Shown here piece after piece: positions 1 through 11,678 of a stretch of 64,000 bases of DNA. Under the pieces are notes generated by a model. The model did no database searches. It worked only from the letters and a program-made list of their open reading frames with translations, and was not told the DNA's origin. The position numbers and the translations under genes are program-made. The DNA comes from an uncultured Bacilli bacterium (GTDB taxonomy: Bacteria; Bacillota_I; Bacilli_A; RF39; UBA660): the NCBI GenBank assembly GCA_934096235.1, contig CAKOLO010000001.1, positions 414,782 to 478,781 of the forward strand, read 5' to 3'. Position 1 is the stretch's first letter. Every line of letters starts with the position of its first letter.

Positions 1-318
1 ATTTCTAGGTCTAGTTTCTAAATGTTTTGTTATCTTTTGTGATACATTCACAATTTTAGTAAGTTTATCTTTTATATTTTTATCTTTTATTTTTTCTTTG
101 TAATCATTTAGTTTTGACATTTCAAAGTTATATCTAGCTAATGCTTCTCTATCATATACTCTTATATCTTGTGATTTAAATAAGAATATACCTGCTATAT
201 AAATAAGTATTGTAAGAAGTAATGCTATCCATAAATAGAAATCCATTACTACATATAATATTATAAATGCTATTCCTGAAGTTATAGCTGACATTATATA
301 TCTCTTTTGTATATTCAT
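1..318 (-). CDS. XpaC-like membrane protein, 3' end cut by window edge
   Basis: The reading frame is open from ATG at 318 to the window edge, so only about 106 N-terminal residues are visible. Two hydrophobic segments lie near residues 8-25 and 28-46, followed by a charged, Lys-rich stretch likely to be helical. This layout, and its position just after a VWA gene, recalls the XpaC (5-bromo-4-chloroindolyl phosphate hydrolysis) family, which often sits beside TelA/VWA genes. The ATG lies one base after the TAA of the upstream gene, so translational coupling is likely. The family call is inferred from layout and context, because the C-terminal part is not visible. Confidence 0.5.
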   Translation of the reverse strand, partial: MNIQKRYIMSAITSGIAFIILYVVMDFYLWIALLLTILIYIAGIFLFKSQDIRVYDREALARYNFEMSKLNDYKEKIKDKNIKDKLTKIVNVSQKITKHLETRPRN

Positions 319-319
319 A

Positions 320-1894
320 TTAATTATAACTCCTTACTTCTTTAAATGCTCTTATTAAACTTGTTCTTCCATCAAATACTTTAGCATTCGTAAGATTAGC
401 TATATTAGTAAGCTCAGTTTCATCACTAGCTCCAAACATAATACTATATACTGGAATTCTATCATTTAATGTTCGGTAATAACTAGCTAACTTATCATAT
501 CTTCCAGTATTAGATAGACCATCTGTCATAAGTATTACAGACTTAGTATATTCATCACTTAATTTATTTAATTCTTCTAAAGCAGTTATAGAACATCCAT
601 ATATATTAGTTCCACCTGTAGGTCTAGCACCCCTTATTTTAGTTATTATTTCACTAGTATCATTTCCTTTAGAATACCAAGTACTTCTATTCTTAGAATC
701 AAACGGTATAACTATAATATTATCATTTCTTGAAAATTGAAGTCTTTCAGTACTAGCTTGTTCACTATCTAATATAAATTCCATAGCATTTTTAAGTTCA
801 TCTTCTCCATTACCAGACATACTACCAGAATAATCTAAACAAAATGCTACAGCAGCAGGTTTTCTAAGTTCAGCTATATAAAGTCCAATAGCTTCATTCA
901 TTACTTTCTTAGATGGATATTTAAGAGGTATTAAGTATTTATTAGTATCAATACCATAAGAAGTCTTAAATACATCTTTATCAGCACTAGAATTAGTTCC
1001 ACCATACCAAGTTCTCTTACCTAACTTTTCTAACTTCTTTTGAGTATCTAAACTTAATAAGAAAGATTGTAATTTATTAAAGTTTTCTATCTTTTCTTGA
1101 CCTCTATCAACATATGCAAATGGACTATCATTAATAGCAACTCCATCAGTAGGATACAATAAATATAATGTATCTTTTCCACTACTTTCAAGTTGTTTAT
1201 TAATTCTAATCAAAGATGATTCTGTTGCTATAACAGCTTCATAATCATTACTATTTAAAAACATATCCTCTAAAAATGAAGTACTTCCAGATACTCTTTC
1301 TACTCCACTAAATAATGACTTTAAATTAGAAATTAATGTTTTATCTTTAATCATTTCACTAGTTAATATTTCAGGACTACCAGCAAGAGAATTTAAAAAT
1401 CCTAAATATGCTGTAAGACCAGTATTAGTTTTAGTAACAGAATTCATTACATATTTAAGTTTCTTACTTTTAACAGCATTTAATATATCAATATTTTTAA
1501 TTTCATTATTAATAAAACCTAACTCTTTAGCTTTACTATTTTTAACACCCATAACAACAGGATTAATACTTATAGATTTGGAATTAGTTACTTTAACATT
1601 ATTAAGCATATATAACCATATTGAATTACTCATCCACACAGCATCATATTTATCATTTTCTTCTTCTAAAATATCTAATGCTTCTAAGTCATCAGCATAT
1701 TCAACATTAATATTTATGTTTTCATTTTTACCATAACTTACAAGTTCATTCATAAAATCTTTATTATCAGGATTAGACAAAATATAAAAACTTTTATTTC
1801 CATTAATATCAACAAATTCATCAATTATAAATGACTTAATACATATTATCGCAAATATCACTCCAACTACAATAACAAGAATTTTTTCTTTCAT
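320..1894 (-). CDS. Membrane-anchored VWA protein with solute-binding-like domain
   Basis: The 524-residue protein has one N-terminal membrane anchor (residues about 5-23). A region resembling an extracellular solute-binding protein follows (about 35-300). A C-terminal von Willebrand A domain (about 345-520) carries the MIDAS motif DYSGSMS and the downstream motif ILMTDG. VWA domains bind metal and protein ligands; here the domain would face outside the cell. The SD site AAGGTGTTGG precedes ATG at 1894, and a TATACT -10 box lies at 1921-1926. The gene is followed after one base by the XpaC-like gene, suggesting an operon of envelope-stress or tellurite-resistance type. The exact function is unknown. 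Confidence 0.7.
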   Translation of the reverse strand: MKEKILVIVVGVIFAIICIKSFIIDEFVDINGNKSFYILSNPDNKDFMNELVSYGKNENININVEYADDLEALDILEEENDKYDAVWMSNSIWLYMLNNVKVTNSKSISINPVVMGVKNSKAKELGFINNEIKNIDILNAVKSKKLKYVMNSVTKTNTGLTAYLGFLNSLAGSPEILTSEMIKDKTLISNLKSLFSGVERVSGSTSFLEDMFLNSNDYEAVIATESSLIRINKQLESSGKDTLYLLYPTDGVAINDSPFAYVDRGQEKIENFNKLQSFLLSLDTQKKLEKLGKRTWYGGTNSSADKDVFKTSYGIDTNKYLIPLKYPSKKVMNEAIGLYIAELRKPAAVAFCLDYSGSMSGNGEDELKNAMEFILDSEQASTERLQFSRNDNIIVIPFDSKNRSTWYSKGNDTSEIITKIRGARPTGGTNIYGCSITALEELNKLSDEYTKSVILMTDGLSNTGRYDKLASYYRTLNDRIPVYSIMFGASDETELTNIANLTNAKVFDGRTSLIRAFKEVRSYN

Positions 1895-1931
1895 AAAACC
1901 AACACCTTATCTTCATAAATAGTATACCATA

Positions 1932-1961
1932 GAAAAAAAGATTATTGAATATCAATAATCT
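1932..1961 (-). terminator. Intrinsic terminator after ffh
   Basis: A perfect 10-bp stem (1939-1948 with 1952-1961) has a 3-base loop and is followed on the minus strand by a run of T. It overlaps the ffh stop codon. Confidence 0.85.
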
Positions 1962-3255
1962 AAAACTTCATATTTTTCATTTGTTTCATCATTTGTTTCA
2001 TTTGATCAAATTGTTTAAGTAAACGATTTACATCTTCTACTTTTTGTCCACATCCTTTAGCAATTCTAACTTTTCTTTCAGCTTTAATTATATCAGGATT
2101 ACGTCTTTCTTCAGGTGTCATTGAAAGTACTATTGCTTCAGTTCTAGCCATTATTTTAGGATCTATATTTACTTTATTAAGTCCCATTTTAGATGCTCCT
2201 GGAAGTAACTTAAGTAAATTTTCAAGTGGTCCTAATTTCTTAATTTGTTTAGTTGTTTTTAAGAAGTCTTCTAAATCAAATTTTCCTCTTTGCATCTTTT
2301 TAGCAGTACTCATCATTTCATCTTGATCAAGTTCAGCTTCAGTCTTCTCTATTATTGAAAGTAAATCTCCCATACCAAGAATTCTATCAGCTATACGTTC
2401 AGGATAAAATTCACTAATACCATCTAACTTTTCAGAGTCTCCAATTAATTTAATTGGTATATTTGTAAGATGTCTAAGTGATAAAGCAACACCACCCTTA
2501 GTATCTCCATCCATCTTAGTAAGAACACAACCAGTAAGTTTAAGTTTTTCATTAAATCCAGTAATTACATTAATAGCATCTTGTCCCATCATAGCATCTA
2601 TTACAAGTAATTCTTCATTTGGTTTAACTTCACTTTCAATATTAACAAGTTCATCCATTAGAGCTTCATCTATTTGAAGACGTCCAGCCGTATCTATTAA
2701 TATATAGTCATACCCTTTACTCTTAGCATACCCTATACCACGTTTAGATATTTCAACAGGATTTCCTTTTCCTTCTTCATAAACTTCAATATTAAGTTGT
2801 TTTCCAATATCTTTAAGTTGGTCTATTGCTGCTGGTCTATATACATCACATGCTATAAACATAGGTTTCTTATGATGTTTCTTACGTACCATATTTCCTA
2901 TCTTACCTATAGTAGTAGTTTTACCACCACCTTGAAGACCAACAACCATAACTATAGTTGGATTCTTATTTACCTCTAAAGGAGCACTATCTCCTCCAAG
3001 AAGATTAACAAGCTCATCTTTTAAGATTTTAACAAACATATCTCCTGGTTTAATACTCTTTCTAACTTCTTCACCAAGAGCTTTCTCTTTAACACTATCT
3101 ATAAATTCACGTACTATTTTAACATTAACATCAGCTTCTAATAAACAAAGTCTAATCTCACGAGTAATATCACTAATATTATCTTCATTTATTACACCTT
3201 TAGATTTAATATTACTAACTACTTTTTGTAATCTTTCACTTAAGTTTTCAAACAT
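1960..3255 (-). CDS. ffh: Signal recognition particle protein Ffh (SRP54)
   Basis: This GTPase of the signal recognition particle binds signal sequences of nascent membrane and secreted proteins and delivers them to FtsY and SecYEG. At 431 residues it is near the usual length. It shows the N domain, then the G domain with P-loop GLQGGGKTTT, DTAGRL and TKMDGDTKGG, then a Met-rich M domain ending in KQMMKQMKNMKF. The SD site AGGAGGAT lies before ATG at 3255, with a TATAAT box at 3280-3285. It is transcribed alone; ylxM and ftsY are not adjacent. No 4.5S RNA gene was recognised in the window. Confidence 0.97.
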   Translation of the reverse strand: MFENLSERLQKVVSNIKSKGVINEDNISDITREIRLCLLEADVNVKIVREFIDSVKEKALGEEVRKSIKPGDMFVKILKDELVNLLGGDSAPLEVNKNPTIVMVVGLQGGGKTTTIGKIGNMVRKKHHKKPMFIACDVYRPAAIDQLKDIGKQLNIEVYEEGKGNPVEISKRGIGYAKSKGYDYILIDTAGRLQIDEALMDELVNIESEVKPNEELLVIDAMMGQDAINVITGFNEKLKLTGCVLTKMDGDTKGGVALSLRHLTNIPIKLIGDSEKLDGISEFYPERIADRILGMGDLLSIIEKTEAELDQDEMMSTAKKMQRGKFDLEDFLKTTKQIKKLGPLENLLKLLPGASKMGLNKVNIDPKIMARTEAIVLSMTPEERRNPDIIKAERKVRIAKGCGQKVEDVNRLLKQFDQMKQMMKQMKNMKF

Positions 3256-3368
3256 ATAAATCTATCCTCCTGTATAAATATTATAACAAACATTACAAGT
3301 ATTATAAAGAAAAACTTATTTTTTCTTAACTCTAATCATATATTCATAACAATTATAAAAACACATAA

Positions 3369-3397
3369 TTGTATTTTTATCTTTATTAAATTATAAT
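3369..3397 (+). promoter_or_regulatory. Sigma-A type promoter for the 188-residue gene
   Basis: TTGTAT (3369-3374) and TATAAT (3392-3397) are 17 bases apart and precede the + strand gene at 3416, giving a leader of about a dozen bases with the SD site AAGAGGT. Confidence 0.75.
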
Positions 3398-3415
3398 AAA
3401 CTCAAGAGGTAACAT

Positions 3416-3982
3416 ATGAAAGCATATTTAGATATTGAAAATTCAAAAACTCAAAAAGTTATAACATTATGTGTTGACGTATTAAAATACGAATTAGACA
3501 AAGAAATAATATTTGATATAGCACACCTAAATAATAAAGAATTAAAATTACTAGAAGATGCAATAGATGAAAAACTAACACATACAGATATAGAAATGTT
3601 CTTTATTGATAACAACAAAACACCAATTTTTGGACCAGACTATACATATAAATTAATTGATAATAAAATGATACTAACTAAACTAAAAAAGAAAAGAACA
3701 AAATACATAGAAGAAAAGAATGAAGACTGGACACTAAACTATGAAGAAGACTTTAATATCATCGGATCAAACTTTCTAAAAACAAACTACAATTATTTAT
3801 TAATTTATAAAGATAATAAATTTAAATCAAAATATTATAAAAACAAACCAAAAGATTCAATATTCATGAACTTATTCTTTAATAAAAATTATAAAATGAT
3901 AGCCCTATTTAAAAGAAAAGAAACAAATTCTAAAACTATAAGAGATAATCTAGAATATATAAACTCTTACTTTGAAGAATAA
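3416..3982 (+). CDS. Uncharacterised cytosolic protein, 188 residues
   Basis: I do not recognise this protein. It has no signal peptide or membrane segment and is rich in Lys, Asn, Asp and Glu. The first half looks like a small alpha/beta domain; the second is very basic and Tyr-rich. It is a monocistronic + strand gene between two minus-strand core genes, with its own promoter (3369-3397), SD AAGAGGT before ATG, and a terminator directly after the stop. Having its own signals, and codon use like its neighbours, argues that it is a real expressed gene. Confidence 0.7.
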   Translation: MKAYLDIENSKTQKVITLCVDVLKYELDKEIIFDIAHLNNKELKLLEDAIDEKLTHTDIEMFFIDNNKTPIFGPDYTYKLIDNKMILTKLKKKRTKYIEEKNEDWTLNYEEDFNIIGSNFLKTNYNYLLIYKDNKFKSKYYKNKPKDSIFMNLFFNKNYKMIALFKRKETNSKTIRDNLEYINSYFEE

Positions 3983-4010
3983 ATGGAATGTTAAGCATTC
4001 CATTTTTATT
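3982..4010 (+). terminator. Intrinsic terminator
   Basis: A 9-bp stem (3982-3990 with 3996-4004) with a 5-base loop is followed by a T-rich tract, right after the TAA of the 188-residue gene. Confidence 0.85.
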
Positions 4011-4171
4011 TATATTTTTCACCTAATAATGTACCATCAACTCTATCTCCCAAAGCTTTATCATTTATCAATAAAAATTTGTTTAATAAATCTTTTATAT
4101 GCAAAATCTTATTATTTTTTTATGTATTTGCCAACTGTTATATCATTATAATTATTATAATTCCAGTAATT
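4006..4171 (-). pseudogene. Small frameshifted coding remnant
   Basis: On the minus strand two short open stretches follow each other in different frames: one ends ITVGKYIKK-stop, and the next reads KILHIKDLLNKF and ends GTLLGEKYK-stop at 4006. The switch falls in a run of seven A; changing its length by one would join them into one frame of about 50 residues with no internal stop. There is no start codon with an SD site upstream. I read it as the 3' remnant of a lost gene downstream of rpoC. The original family is unknown. Confidence 0.35.
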
Positions 4172-4180
4172 TTTTAACTC

Positions 4181-4210
4181 AAAAAAAAGAAAACGCATTA
4201 AGCATTTTCT
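4181..4210 (-). terminator. rpoC terminator
   Basis: Stem 4189-4196 pairs with 4202-4209 (one G-T pair) and is followed on the minus strand by eight T. The rpoC stop codon lies in the loop region. Confidence 0.85.
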
Positions 4211-7200
4211 TCTTTATCATTTTCTTTTTCTGGTTCAGCCATTGCATCAACAACTTCTTCAGTTTTATCATCAGTTAAGAACTTTTCTTCTAATACTTCA
4301 GCAGCATCATCATCTAAAAGTTCATTCTTTAAGATAACTTCGATATTGTTGTATTGTTTAGCACCTGTACCAGCAGGAATTAATTTACCTAAGATAACGT
4401 TTTCTTTAAGTCCATGTAACATATCCATCTTACCACGAGTAGCAGCATCAGTTAAGATTCTTGTAGTTTCTTGGAATGATGCAGCTGATAAGAATGAATC
4501 AGTTTCTAATGAAGCCTTAGTTATACCTAACATAATTGGTTTTCCAGTAGCTGGAACTCCACCTGATAAGATAACTGGTTTATTGATTTCAGCAAATTCT
4601 CTTAGAGGAACTGTAAGTCCTTCAATTAGATTTGTATCTCCTGGATCAACAACTTTAATCTTAGTAATCATTCTTCTAACAACTGTTTCAACATGCTTAT
4701 CTGAAACATCAACACCTTGACTCTTATAAACTTTTTGAATTTCTTTTAAGATGTAACCTTGTACTGTAGTAGGGTCAGTAACAGCTAGTAATTCTTTTGG
4801 AGAAATACTTCCTTCTGTTAATGGATCTCCAGCATTTACAACGTCACCCTTTTCAACTCTAAGTTTAGCATTGTATTGTGTAACATGTTCACGAGTTTCA
4901 ACATCGTTAGTAATATATATTTTAAATCTATTGTTCTTATCATCAGTAATCTTAGTAATTTTACCATTGATTTCAGCGATAGTAGCTTTAGCTTTAGGAA
5001 TACGAGCTTCGAAAAGTTCTTCAACTCTTGGAAGACCTTGAGTGATATCTGCAGCTGATGCAACACCACCTGTATGGAATGTACGCATTGTTAATTGTGT
5101 ACCTGGCTCACCGATTGATTGAGCAGCCATAATACCAGTTGCTTCACCTACTTCTACTAGGTTACCAGTAGCAAGGTTAATACCATAACATTTTTGACAT
5201 ACACCATTAGTACACTTACATGTAAGTACACTTCTGATTTCCATCTTAGTAATTCCAGCTTTTTCTATCTTATCAGCAATCTTTTCAGTAATTAACGCAC
5301 CCTTATCAACTAATACTTCTTTAGTTTCAGGATTTAATACTTTTTGATTTGAGAAACGACCTGTTATTCTATCTTTAAAACTTTCAATAACAGCTCCACT
5401 CTTTTCATCAGTGAACGCTTCAACTTCAATACCTTGGATAGTTCCACAATCTTCTTCACGTACAATAATATCTTGTACTACATCAACTAAACGTCTTGTT
5501 AAGTAACCTGCATCTGCAGTCTTAAGTGCTGTATCGGCAGTTCCTTTTCTAGATCCATGTGTTGATAAGAAGAATTCTTGAACGTCTAATCCTTCACGGA
5601 ATGAAGCTAAGATTGGAATTTCTACTTGACCACCATCTGGTTTAGCCATAATACCACGCATACCAGCAAGTTGTCCTAATTGGTTTGCAGAACCTCTAGC
5701 TCCAGAGTTAATAATCATTGATAATGGATTTTCTACATCTTGTTTTAGTAATTCACCTAATTTACCTTGAACATTATTTGTAGCATCTGTCCATAATTTA
5801 ATAACTTTATTATGTCTTTCTTCATCAGTTATAAGACCACGTTTAAATTGCTTATTGATTTTTTCAATAGTTGCATTTGTTTCTTCAATAATAACTTCTT
5901 TTTCATGGTTAACTGGTATATCAGAAAGTGAAATTGTTATACCAGATTTAGTACTATATTTAAATCCTAAATCTTTTAATTTATCTAAGAAAATTGATGT
6001 TTCTGTAGTTTTATATCTCTTAAATATTTGAGCAATTATTTTTCCTAAATCTTTTTTAATTAAAGCAGGAATTAATGGTAATTTAGCAACTTCTTCTGGA
6101 AGATTCTTACCTTTTTCAATAAAGAACTTATCTGGAGTCATAACTTCAATATTTTCTTTACTTCCTTCATTAATATAAGGATAAGTATCTGGGAATATTT
6201 CATTGAATATTATTTTACCAGCAGTTGTTACTATATATTTATCTTTTTGCTCATCTGTCCAAACTTTATGTTTAAATTCCTTAGTAGGAATACATACTCT
6301 AGTATGAAGAGTAATATCACGTCTTTCATAAGCCATTAATACTTCATTTGGATCTTTATAAGCTTTACCTTCATTAGGTTCACCAGCTAATTCTAATGTT
6401 AGATAATAGTTACCCAATACCATATCTTGAGATGGTGTAACGATTGGTTTTCCATCTTTAGGATCAAGTATGTTATTAGCACCTAACATTAATAATCTAG
6501 CTTCTGCTTGAGCTTCTTCACTAATTGGAATATGGATAGCCATTTGGTCACCATCGAAGTCAGCATTGAATCCACTACAAACTAGTGGGTGTAATCTTAA
6601 TGCTTTACCACTAACTAAGATTGGTTCGAATGCTTGAATTGAAAGTCTATGTAGTGTTGGGGCACGGTTTAATAATACTGGATGTTCACGAATAACATCT
6701 TCTACTACATCCCATACTCTTTCATCTTGTACATCTATTATCTTCTTAGCAGCTTTAATGTTATGAGCTATTCCTCTTTCAACTAATTGTTGCATAACAT
6801 ATGGTTTGAATAATTCAAGTGCCATATCTTTAGGTACACCACATTGATACATTTTAAGACTAGGTCCTACTACGATAACTGAACGACCACTATAGTCAAC
6901 ACGTTTACCTAATAGGTTTTGTCTAAATCTACCTTGTTTACCTTTTAACATTGATGATAATGATTTAAGTGGTCTATTTCCTACACCAGAAACACTTCTA
7001 CCACGTCTTCCATTATCAATTAAAGCATCTACTGCTTCTTGAAGCATACGTTTTTCATTTTGAACAATGATTGTTGGAGCTTCAAGTTCTAATAATTTTT
7101 TAAGACGATTATTTCTATTAATAATTCTTCTATATAAATCATTTAAATCTGAAGTAGCAAATCTTCCACCTGGAAGTTGAATCATAGGTCTTAAATCTGG

Positions 7201-7905
7201 TGGTATTACTGGAAGTACATCTAGTATCATCCATTCAGGTCTTTGACCACTTTCAAGGAATGAATTTAAACAGTCAAGTCTCTTAACTAATCTAATTTTC
7301 TTTTGTCCTTGAGCTTTTTCTACTTCTTTCTTTAATTCTTCTACTTCTTTTTCAAGATCAACTTCAGTAAGTAATTGTTTAATTGCTTCAGCACCCATAC
7401 CTACTTTGAACTCATCACCATATTTTTCATAATACGCTCTGTATTCTTTATCAGATAGTGTTTGCTTTTTAGCAAGAGGTGCAATTCCTGGATCAAGTAC
7501 TATATAACTAACGAAATATAATACTTCTTCAAGTTCACGAGGACTAATATCAAGTACAAGTCCCATTTTAGGAGGTACACCTTTTGCATACCAAATGTGG
7601 CTAACAGGACTAGCAAGTTCAATATGTCCCATTCTCTCTCTACGTACTTTAGCACGTGTTACTTCTACACCACATCTATCACAAATAACATTTTTATATC
7701 TTAATCTTTTATATTTTTTACAACTACATTCAAAGTCTTTTGTTGGACCGAATATTTTTTCACAAAAAAGTCCATCTCTTTCAGGGTTTAAAGTTCTGTA
7801 GTTAATAGTTTCTGGTTTCTTAACTTCACCATAAGACCATTCACGAATCTTTTCAGGAGAAGCTATACCAATACGAATTCCATCAAATTCGTTAACTTCC
7901 ATCAT
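4198..7905 (-). CDS. rpoC: RNA polymerase beta' subunit
   Basis: This catalytic subunit of RNA polymerase has 1235 residues, the usual Firmicutes size without large lineage inserts. Visible landmarks are the N-terminal zinc-ribbon cysteines ([12 protein letters not shown]...CDRCG), the active-site Mg loop NADFDGDQM, the trigger-loop region MRTFHTGG, and the second zinc site [11 protein letters not shown]. The C-terminus is short and acidic. The ORF can start at either of two adjacent ATGs (7905, 7902); SD AGGGGTGA lies inside the rpoB 3' end. The first ATG overlaps the rpoB stop by one base, so the two are translationally coupled. Confidence 0.99.
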   Translation of the reverse strand: MMEVNEFDGIRIGIASPEKIREWSYGEVKKPETINYRTLNPERDGLFCEKIFGPTKDFECSCKKYKRLRYKNVICDRCGVEVTRAKVRRERMGHIELASPVSHIWYAKGVPPKMGLVLDISPRELEEVLYFVSYIVLDPGIAPLAKKQTLSDKEYRAYYEKYGDEFKVGMGAEAIKQLLTEVDLEKEVEELKKEVEKAQGQKKIRLVKRLDCLNSFLESGQRPEWMILDVLPVIPPDLRPMIQLPGGRFATSDLNDLYRRIINRNNRLKKLLELEAPTIIVQNEKRMLQEAVDALIDNGRRGRSVSGVGNRPLKSLSSMLKGKQGRFRQNLLGKRVDYSGRSVIVVGPSLKMYQCGVPKDMALELFKPYVMQQLVERGIAHNIKAAKKIIDVQDERVWDVVEDVIREHPVLLNRAPTLHRLSIQAFEPILVSGKALRLHPLVCSGFNADFDGDQMAIHIPISEEAQAEARLLMLGANNILDPKDGKPIVTPSQDMVLGNYYLTLELAGEPNEGKAYKDPNEVLMAYERRDITLHTRVCIPTKEFKHKVWTDEQKDKYIVTTAGKIIFNEIFPDTYPYINEGSKENIEVMTPDKFFIEKGKNLPEEVAKLPLIPALIKKDLGKIIAQIFKRYKTTETSIFLDKLKDLGFKYSTKSGITISLSDIPVNHEKEVIIEETNATIEKINKQFKRGLITDEERHNKVIKLWTDATNNVQGKLGELLKQDVENPLSMIINSGARGSANQLGQLAGMRGIMAKPDGGQVEIPILASFREGLDVQEFFLSTHGSRKGTADTALKTADAGYLTRRLVDVVQDIIVREEDCGTIQGIEVEAFTDEKSGAVIESFKDRITGRFSNQKVLNPETKEVLVDKGALITEKIADKIEKAGITKMEIRSVLTCKCTNGVCQKCYGINLATGNLVEVGEATGIMAAQSIGEPGTQLTMRTFHTGGVASAADITQGLPRVEELFEARIPKAKATIAEINGKITKITDDKNNRFKIYITNDVETREHVTQYNAKLRVEKGDVVNAGDPLTEGSISPKELLAVTDPTTVQGYILKEIQKVYKSQGVDVSDKHVETVVRRMITKIKVVDPGDTNLIEGLTVPLREFAEINKPVILSGGVPATGKPIMLGITKASLETDSFLSAASFQETTRILTDAATRGKMDMLHGLKENVILGKLIPAGTGAKQYNNIEVILKNELLDDDAAEVLEEKFLTDDKTEEVVDAMAEPEKENDKEENA

Positions 7906-10900
7906 TATTCTTCACCCCTTTCATAAGCATCTTCTTGATAGTCATCAAGACCATACTCTTCTTCATATTCAAGATCTTCATCAGTTGGTTCTAAATCTTC
8001 ATCCTCATCTTCATCTTGAACATCTTCATAATCAGATTCATCTGTATTATCACTTTCAGTATCTTCTACTTTACTAATTTCTTCGATTGATACTGGAGTG
8101 TCTTCTTTATCTTCATCATCTTCAAGTTCTTTAACATCTTTTAGTGATCCATCTTTATTAACTATTTGAATATCTAAACCTAATGCTTGGAATTCTTTAA
8201 TTAATACTCTAAATGATTCTGGAACACCTGGTGTTGGGATTGGTTTACCTTTAACTAATGCTTCATATACTCTAACTCTTCCAACTACATCATCTGATTT
8301 AATTGTAAGAACTTCTTGTAAAATATGAGCAGCACCATAAGCATATAATGCCCAAACTTCCATTTCTCCAAATCTTTGACCACCAAATTGAGCTTTACCA
8401 CCTAAAGGTTGTTGTGTAACCATACTATAAGGTCCTGTAGCACGAGCATGAATCTTATCATCAACCATGTGTACAAGTCTTATCATATACATAACACCAA
8501 CAGATACTCTCTTATCGAATCTTTCACCTGTACGTCCATCATATAACCAAGTCTTATAATCAGGATCAAGTCCAGCTTCAGCTACTTCTTCTTGAATATC
8601 TTTTTCAGTAGCACTATCGAATATTGGTGTAGCATAATGAACACCTAATTTCTTACCAGCCATACCTAAGTGTAACTCTAGGATTTGTCCTAAGTTCATA
8701 CGAGAAGGAACACCTAGTGGGTTTAAGATTACATCTACTGGAGTACCATCTGGTAAATATGGCATATCTTCTGAAGGAAGAATTAATGAACAAACACCCT
8801 TGTTTCCGTGACGTCCAGCCATCTTATCTCCAACTTGAATCTTTCTCTTCTTAACTATATATACACGAACTACTTTTGAAACTCCAGCAGGAAGTTCATC
8901 AGAGTTTTCTTTAGTGAATATTTGAACATCATGTACAATTCCTGAACATCCGTGGCTAACACGAAGTGATGTATCACGAACTTCACGAGTCTTTTCACCA
9001 AAGATTGCATGTAATAATTTTTCTTCACTTGATAATTCTTGCATTCCTTTAGGAGTAACTTTACCAACAAGAATATCATTTTCTTTTATTTCAGTACCAA
9101 TTCTTACTATACCATTTTCATCTAAATTCTTACGAGCATCTTCACTAATATTTGGAATATCTCTTGTGAATTCTTCTGGTCCAAGTTTAGTATCACGGCA
9201 CTCTATTTCTTTCATTTCAATGTGAACTGATGTAAGAACATCATCACGAACTATTCTTTCATTTAGAATAACTGCATCTTCATAGTTATAACCATTGTAA
9301 GTCATGAATGCTACAACTAAGTTTTTACCTAAACCAATTTCTCCTTTATCAGTAGAAGGTCCATCAGCAATTATTTCTCCTTTATGAACTTGTTCACCTT
9401 TCTTAACGATTGGTCTTTGATTATAACAAGTTTCATTATTACTTCTTTGATAACTAACTAGTTCATAAGTATGTTTTTCTTCTTTGCCTTTAACTATGAT
9501 CTTTTTAGCATCAACATATTCTACTACACCATCTAAGTCACATACTACTGAGCAACCAGAATCACGAGCTATAGCAGCTTCTACACCAGTTCCTACAATA
9601 GGAGCTTCTGTAATCATTAGAGGTACAGCTTGTCTTTGCATGTTTGCACCCATTAGTGTACGGTTAGCATCATCATGTTCCATAAATGGAATCATACTTG
9701 TTGTAACAGATACAATTTGTGATGGTGAAACATCTATATAATCTACCTTCTCACGAGGAACGATCATATTATCTTTATTATATCTAACTGGAACTGTTTC
9801 AGAACTTATATAACCATTATCATCAACATCAATTGTTGCTTGACTAATGTAATAATCTTCTTCTTCATCAGCAGTCATATATACTATTTCATCAGTTATT
9901 TTATTATCAACAACTTTTCTATATGGAGTCATTATAAATCCATATTCATTAATTCTAGCATAACTAGCAAGTGATGTAATAAGTCCAATATTTTGACCTT
10001 CTGGAGTCTCGATAGGACAAATTCTACCATAGTGAGATGGGTTAACATCACGAACTTCCATACCAGCTCTATCTCTTGATAAACCACCTGGACCTAAAGC
10101 ACTAAGTCTACGTTTATCATTTAATTCTGATAATGGGTTTATTTGATCCATGAATTTAGAAAGTTGACTGCTACCAAAGAATTCTTTTAAAGAAGCAGTA
10201 ACAGGTCTAATATTAATTAATGATTTTGGAGTAACAGCATCAATCTCTTGAGTAGACATCTTATCTCTAATTTGTCTTTCCATACGTGCAATACCAATTC
10301 TAAATTGATTTTGGATTAATTCTCCAACTTGTCTTACACGTCTATTTCCTAAGTGATCTATTTCATCATACTTACCAACACCATATAATAAACATATATA
10401 ATATGAAAGTGATGCATAAACATCAGATATAGTTAATCTCTTAGTATCAATAGTTTGATCATTACCTATAATCTTAATAACTTTTTCATCTTCATCATTA
10501 GAATATACAAGAACTTCTTGAATCTTATTATATGTATCTAATTCTTCATTGATAGTTACTTCTTTTACTCCATATCCATTTTCAAAATATGGTTTAATAG
10601 TTTCAAGAATATCTTTAGTAATTAATGTTCCTTTTTTAACAATAACTTCTCCATCGATTTTTATATCTTGAGCTATTTTAGCATTTAGAAGTCTATCTAA
10701 TACATTAAGTTTTTTATTGAATTTATATCTACCAACTTTACCTAAATCATATCTAAATTTATCAAAGAATCTAACGATTAATTGGTTTTTAGCTGAATCT
10801 AATGTAGCTGGTTCACCTGGTCTTAACTTTTCATATATTTCAATTAAAGCTTCATCAGTATTCTTAGTAGAATCCTTTTCTAAAGTATTAATTAAATATT

Positions 10901-11543
10901 CATCTTGACCAAATAATTCTAAAATTTCATCATCACTTGAAAGTCCTAAAGCTCTTAATAATGTAGTAACAGGAACTTTACGAGTTCTATCTATTCTTAC
11001 ATATAAGATTCCTCTAGCATCAAGTTCATATTCAAGCCATGTACCTTTATTAGGTCTAACTTCACTTGTGATGATATTTCTACCACTCTTATCTACTTCA
11101 TTCTTGTAATAACAAGATGGTCCCATAACAAGTTGTGAGTTAATAACTCTCTCTGCTCCATTAATTATGAAAGAACCAGTATCAGTCATTAAAGGCATAT
11201 CGCCTAAGAATACTTCTTGTTCCTTAACTTCACCAGTCTCATTAATAAATAATCTAGCTTTTACTTTTAAAGGTGCAGAATATGTAACTTTTCTTTCACG
11301 ACTTTCTTTAACAGAATATTTAGGCTCATCAAAATAATAATCACCAAATTCTAGTGATAATGAACCAGAAAAACTTTCAACAGGAAAAATATCCTCAAAT
11401 ACTTCCTTGATTCCTTCCTTTAAAAATAAGTCAAATGAACTTTTCTGAATTTCTAATAAATTAGAAAGTTCTAGCGTACTACGCTTTGTTGAGAAACTTC
11501 TTCTTTCTCTATGGTCACCAAATTTTACTGTTTTGTATGCCAC
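7905..11543 (-). CDS. rpoB: RNA polymerase beta subunit
   Basis: The 1212-residue beta subunit forms the rifampicin pocket and part of the catalytic cleft. The cluster I region reads [31 protein letters not shown], given here as landmarks SQLSKFMDQ and HKRRL-equivalent NDKRRL. The start is GTG at 11541-11543, chosen because SD GGGGTGA precedes it and [17 protein letters not shown] matches the family N-terminus. After the conserved end there is an unusually long Asp/Glu-rich tail of about 75 residues. It has its own promoter (11615-11644) downstream of the methyltransferase gene and continues into rpoC. Confidence 0.99.
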   Translation of the reverse strand: MAYKTVKFGDHRERRSFSTKRSTLELSNLLEIQKSSFDLFLKEGIKEVFEDIFPVESFSGSLSLEFGDYYFDEPKYSVKESRERKVTYSAPLKVKARLFINETGEVKEQEVFLGDMPLMTDTGSFIINGAERVINSQLVMGPSCYYKNEVDKSGRNIITSEVRPNKGTWLEYELDARGILYVRIDRTRKVPVTTLLRALGLSSDDEILELFGQDEYLINTLEKDSTKNTDEALIEIYEKLRPGEPATLDSAKNQLIVRFFDKFRYDLGKVGRYKFNKKLNVLDRLLNAKIAQDIKIDGEVIVKKGTLITKDILETIKPYFENGYGVKEVTINEELDTYNKIQEVLVYSNDEDEKVIKIIGNDQTIDTKRLTISDVYASLSYYICLLYGVGKYDEIDHLGNRRVRQVGELIQNQFRIGIARMERQIRDKMSTQEIDAVTPKSLINIRPVTASLKEFFGSSQLSKFMDQINPLSELNDKRRLSALGPGGLSRDRAGMEVRDVNPSHYGRICPIETPEGQNIGLITSLASYARINEYGFIMTPYRKVVDNKITDEIVYMTADEEEDYYISQATIDVDDNGYISSETVPVRYNKDNMIVPREKVDYIDVSPSQIVSVTTSMIPFMEHDDANRTLMGANMQRQAVPLMITEAPIVGTGVEAAIARDSGCSVVCDLDGVVEYVDAKKIIVKGKEEKHTYELVSYQRSNNETCYNQRPIVKKGEQVHKGEIIADGPSTDKGEIGLGKNLVVAFMTYNGYNYEDAVILNERIVRDDVLTSVHIEMKEIECRDTKLGPEEFTRDIPNISEDARKNLDENGIVRIGTEIKENDILVGKVTPKGMQELSSEEKLLHAIFGEKTREVRDTSLRVSHGCSGIVHDVQIFTKENSDELPAGVSKVVRVYIVKKRKIQVGDKMAGRHGNKGVCSLILPSEDMPYLPDGTPVDVILNPLGVPSRMNLGQILELHLGMAGKKLGVHYATPIFDSATEKDIQEEVAEAGLDPDYKTWLYDGRTGERFDKRVSVGVMYMIRLVHMVDDKIHARATGPYSMVTQQPLGGKAQFGGQRFGEMEVWALYAYGAAHILQEVLTIKSDDVVGRVRVYEALVKGKPIPTPGVPESFRVLIKEFQALGLDIQIVNKDGSLKDVKELEDDEDKEDTPVSIEEISKVEDTESDNTDESDYEDVQDEDEDEDLEPTDEDLEYEEEYGLDDYQEDAYERGEE

Positions 11544-11614
11544 TTTTTCACCCCAATCCTAAATTTTTAAAGAACACAAATTTTAAAAATAAAACAAATG
11601 TACTGCAATATAAA

Positions 11615-11644
11615 ATTTTACCACACTCTATTTCAATAAGTCAA
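11615..11644 (-). promoter_or_regulatory. rpoBC promoter
   Basis: TTGACT (11639-11644) and TAAAAT (11615-11620) are separated by 18 bases on the minus strand, with TGG directly before the -10 box (extended -10). This gives rpoB a leader of about 65 bases. Confidence 0.7.
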
Positions 11645-11678
11645 TTATTTTTTATTAAAAATGTCAAGCAATTTTATA

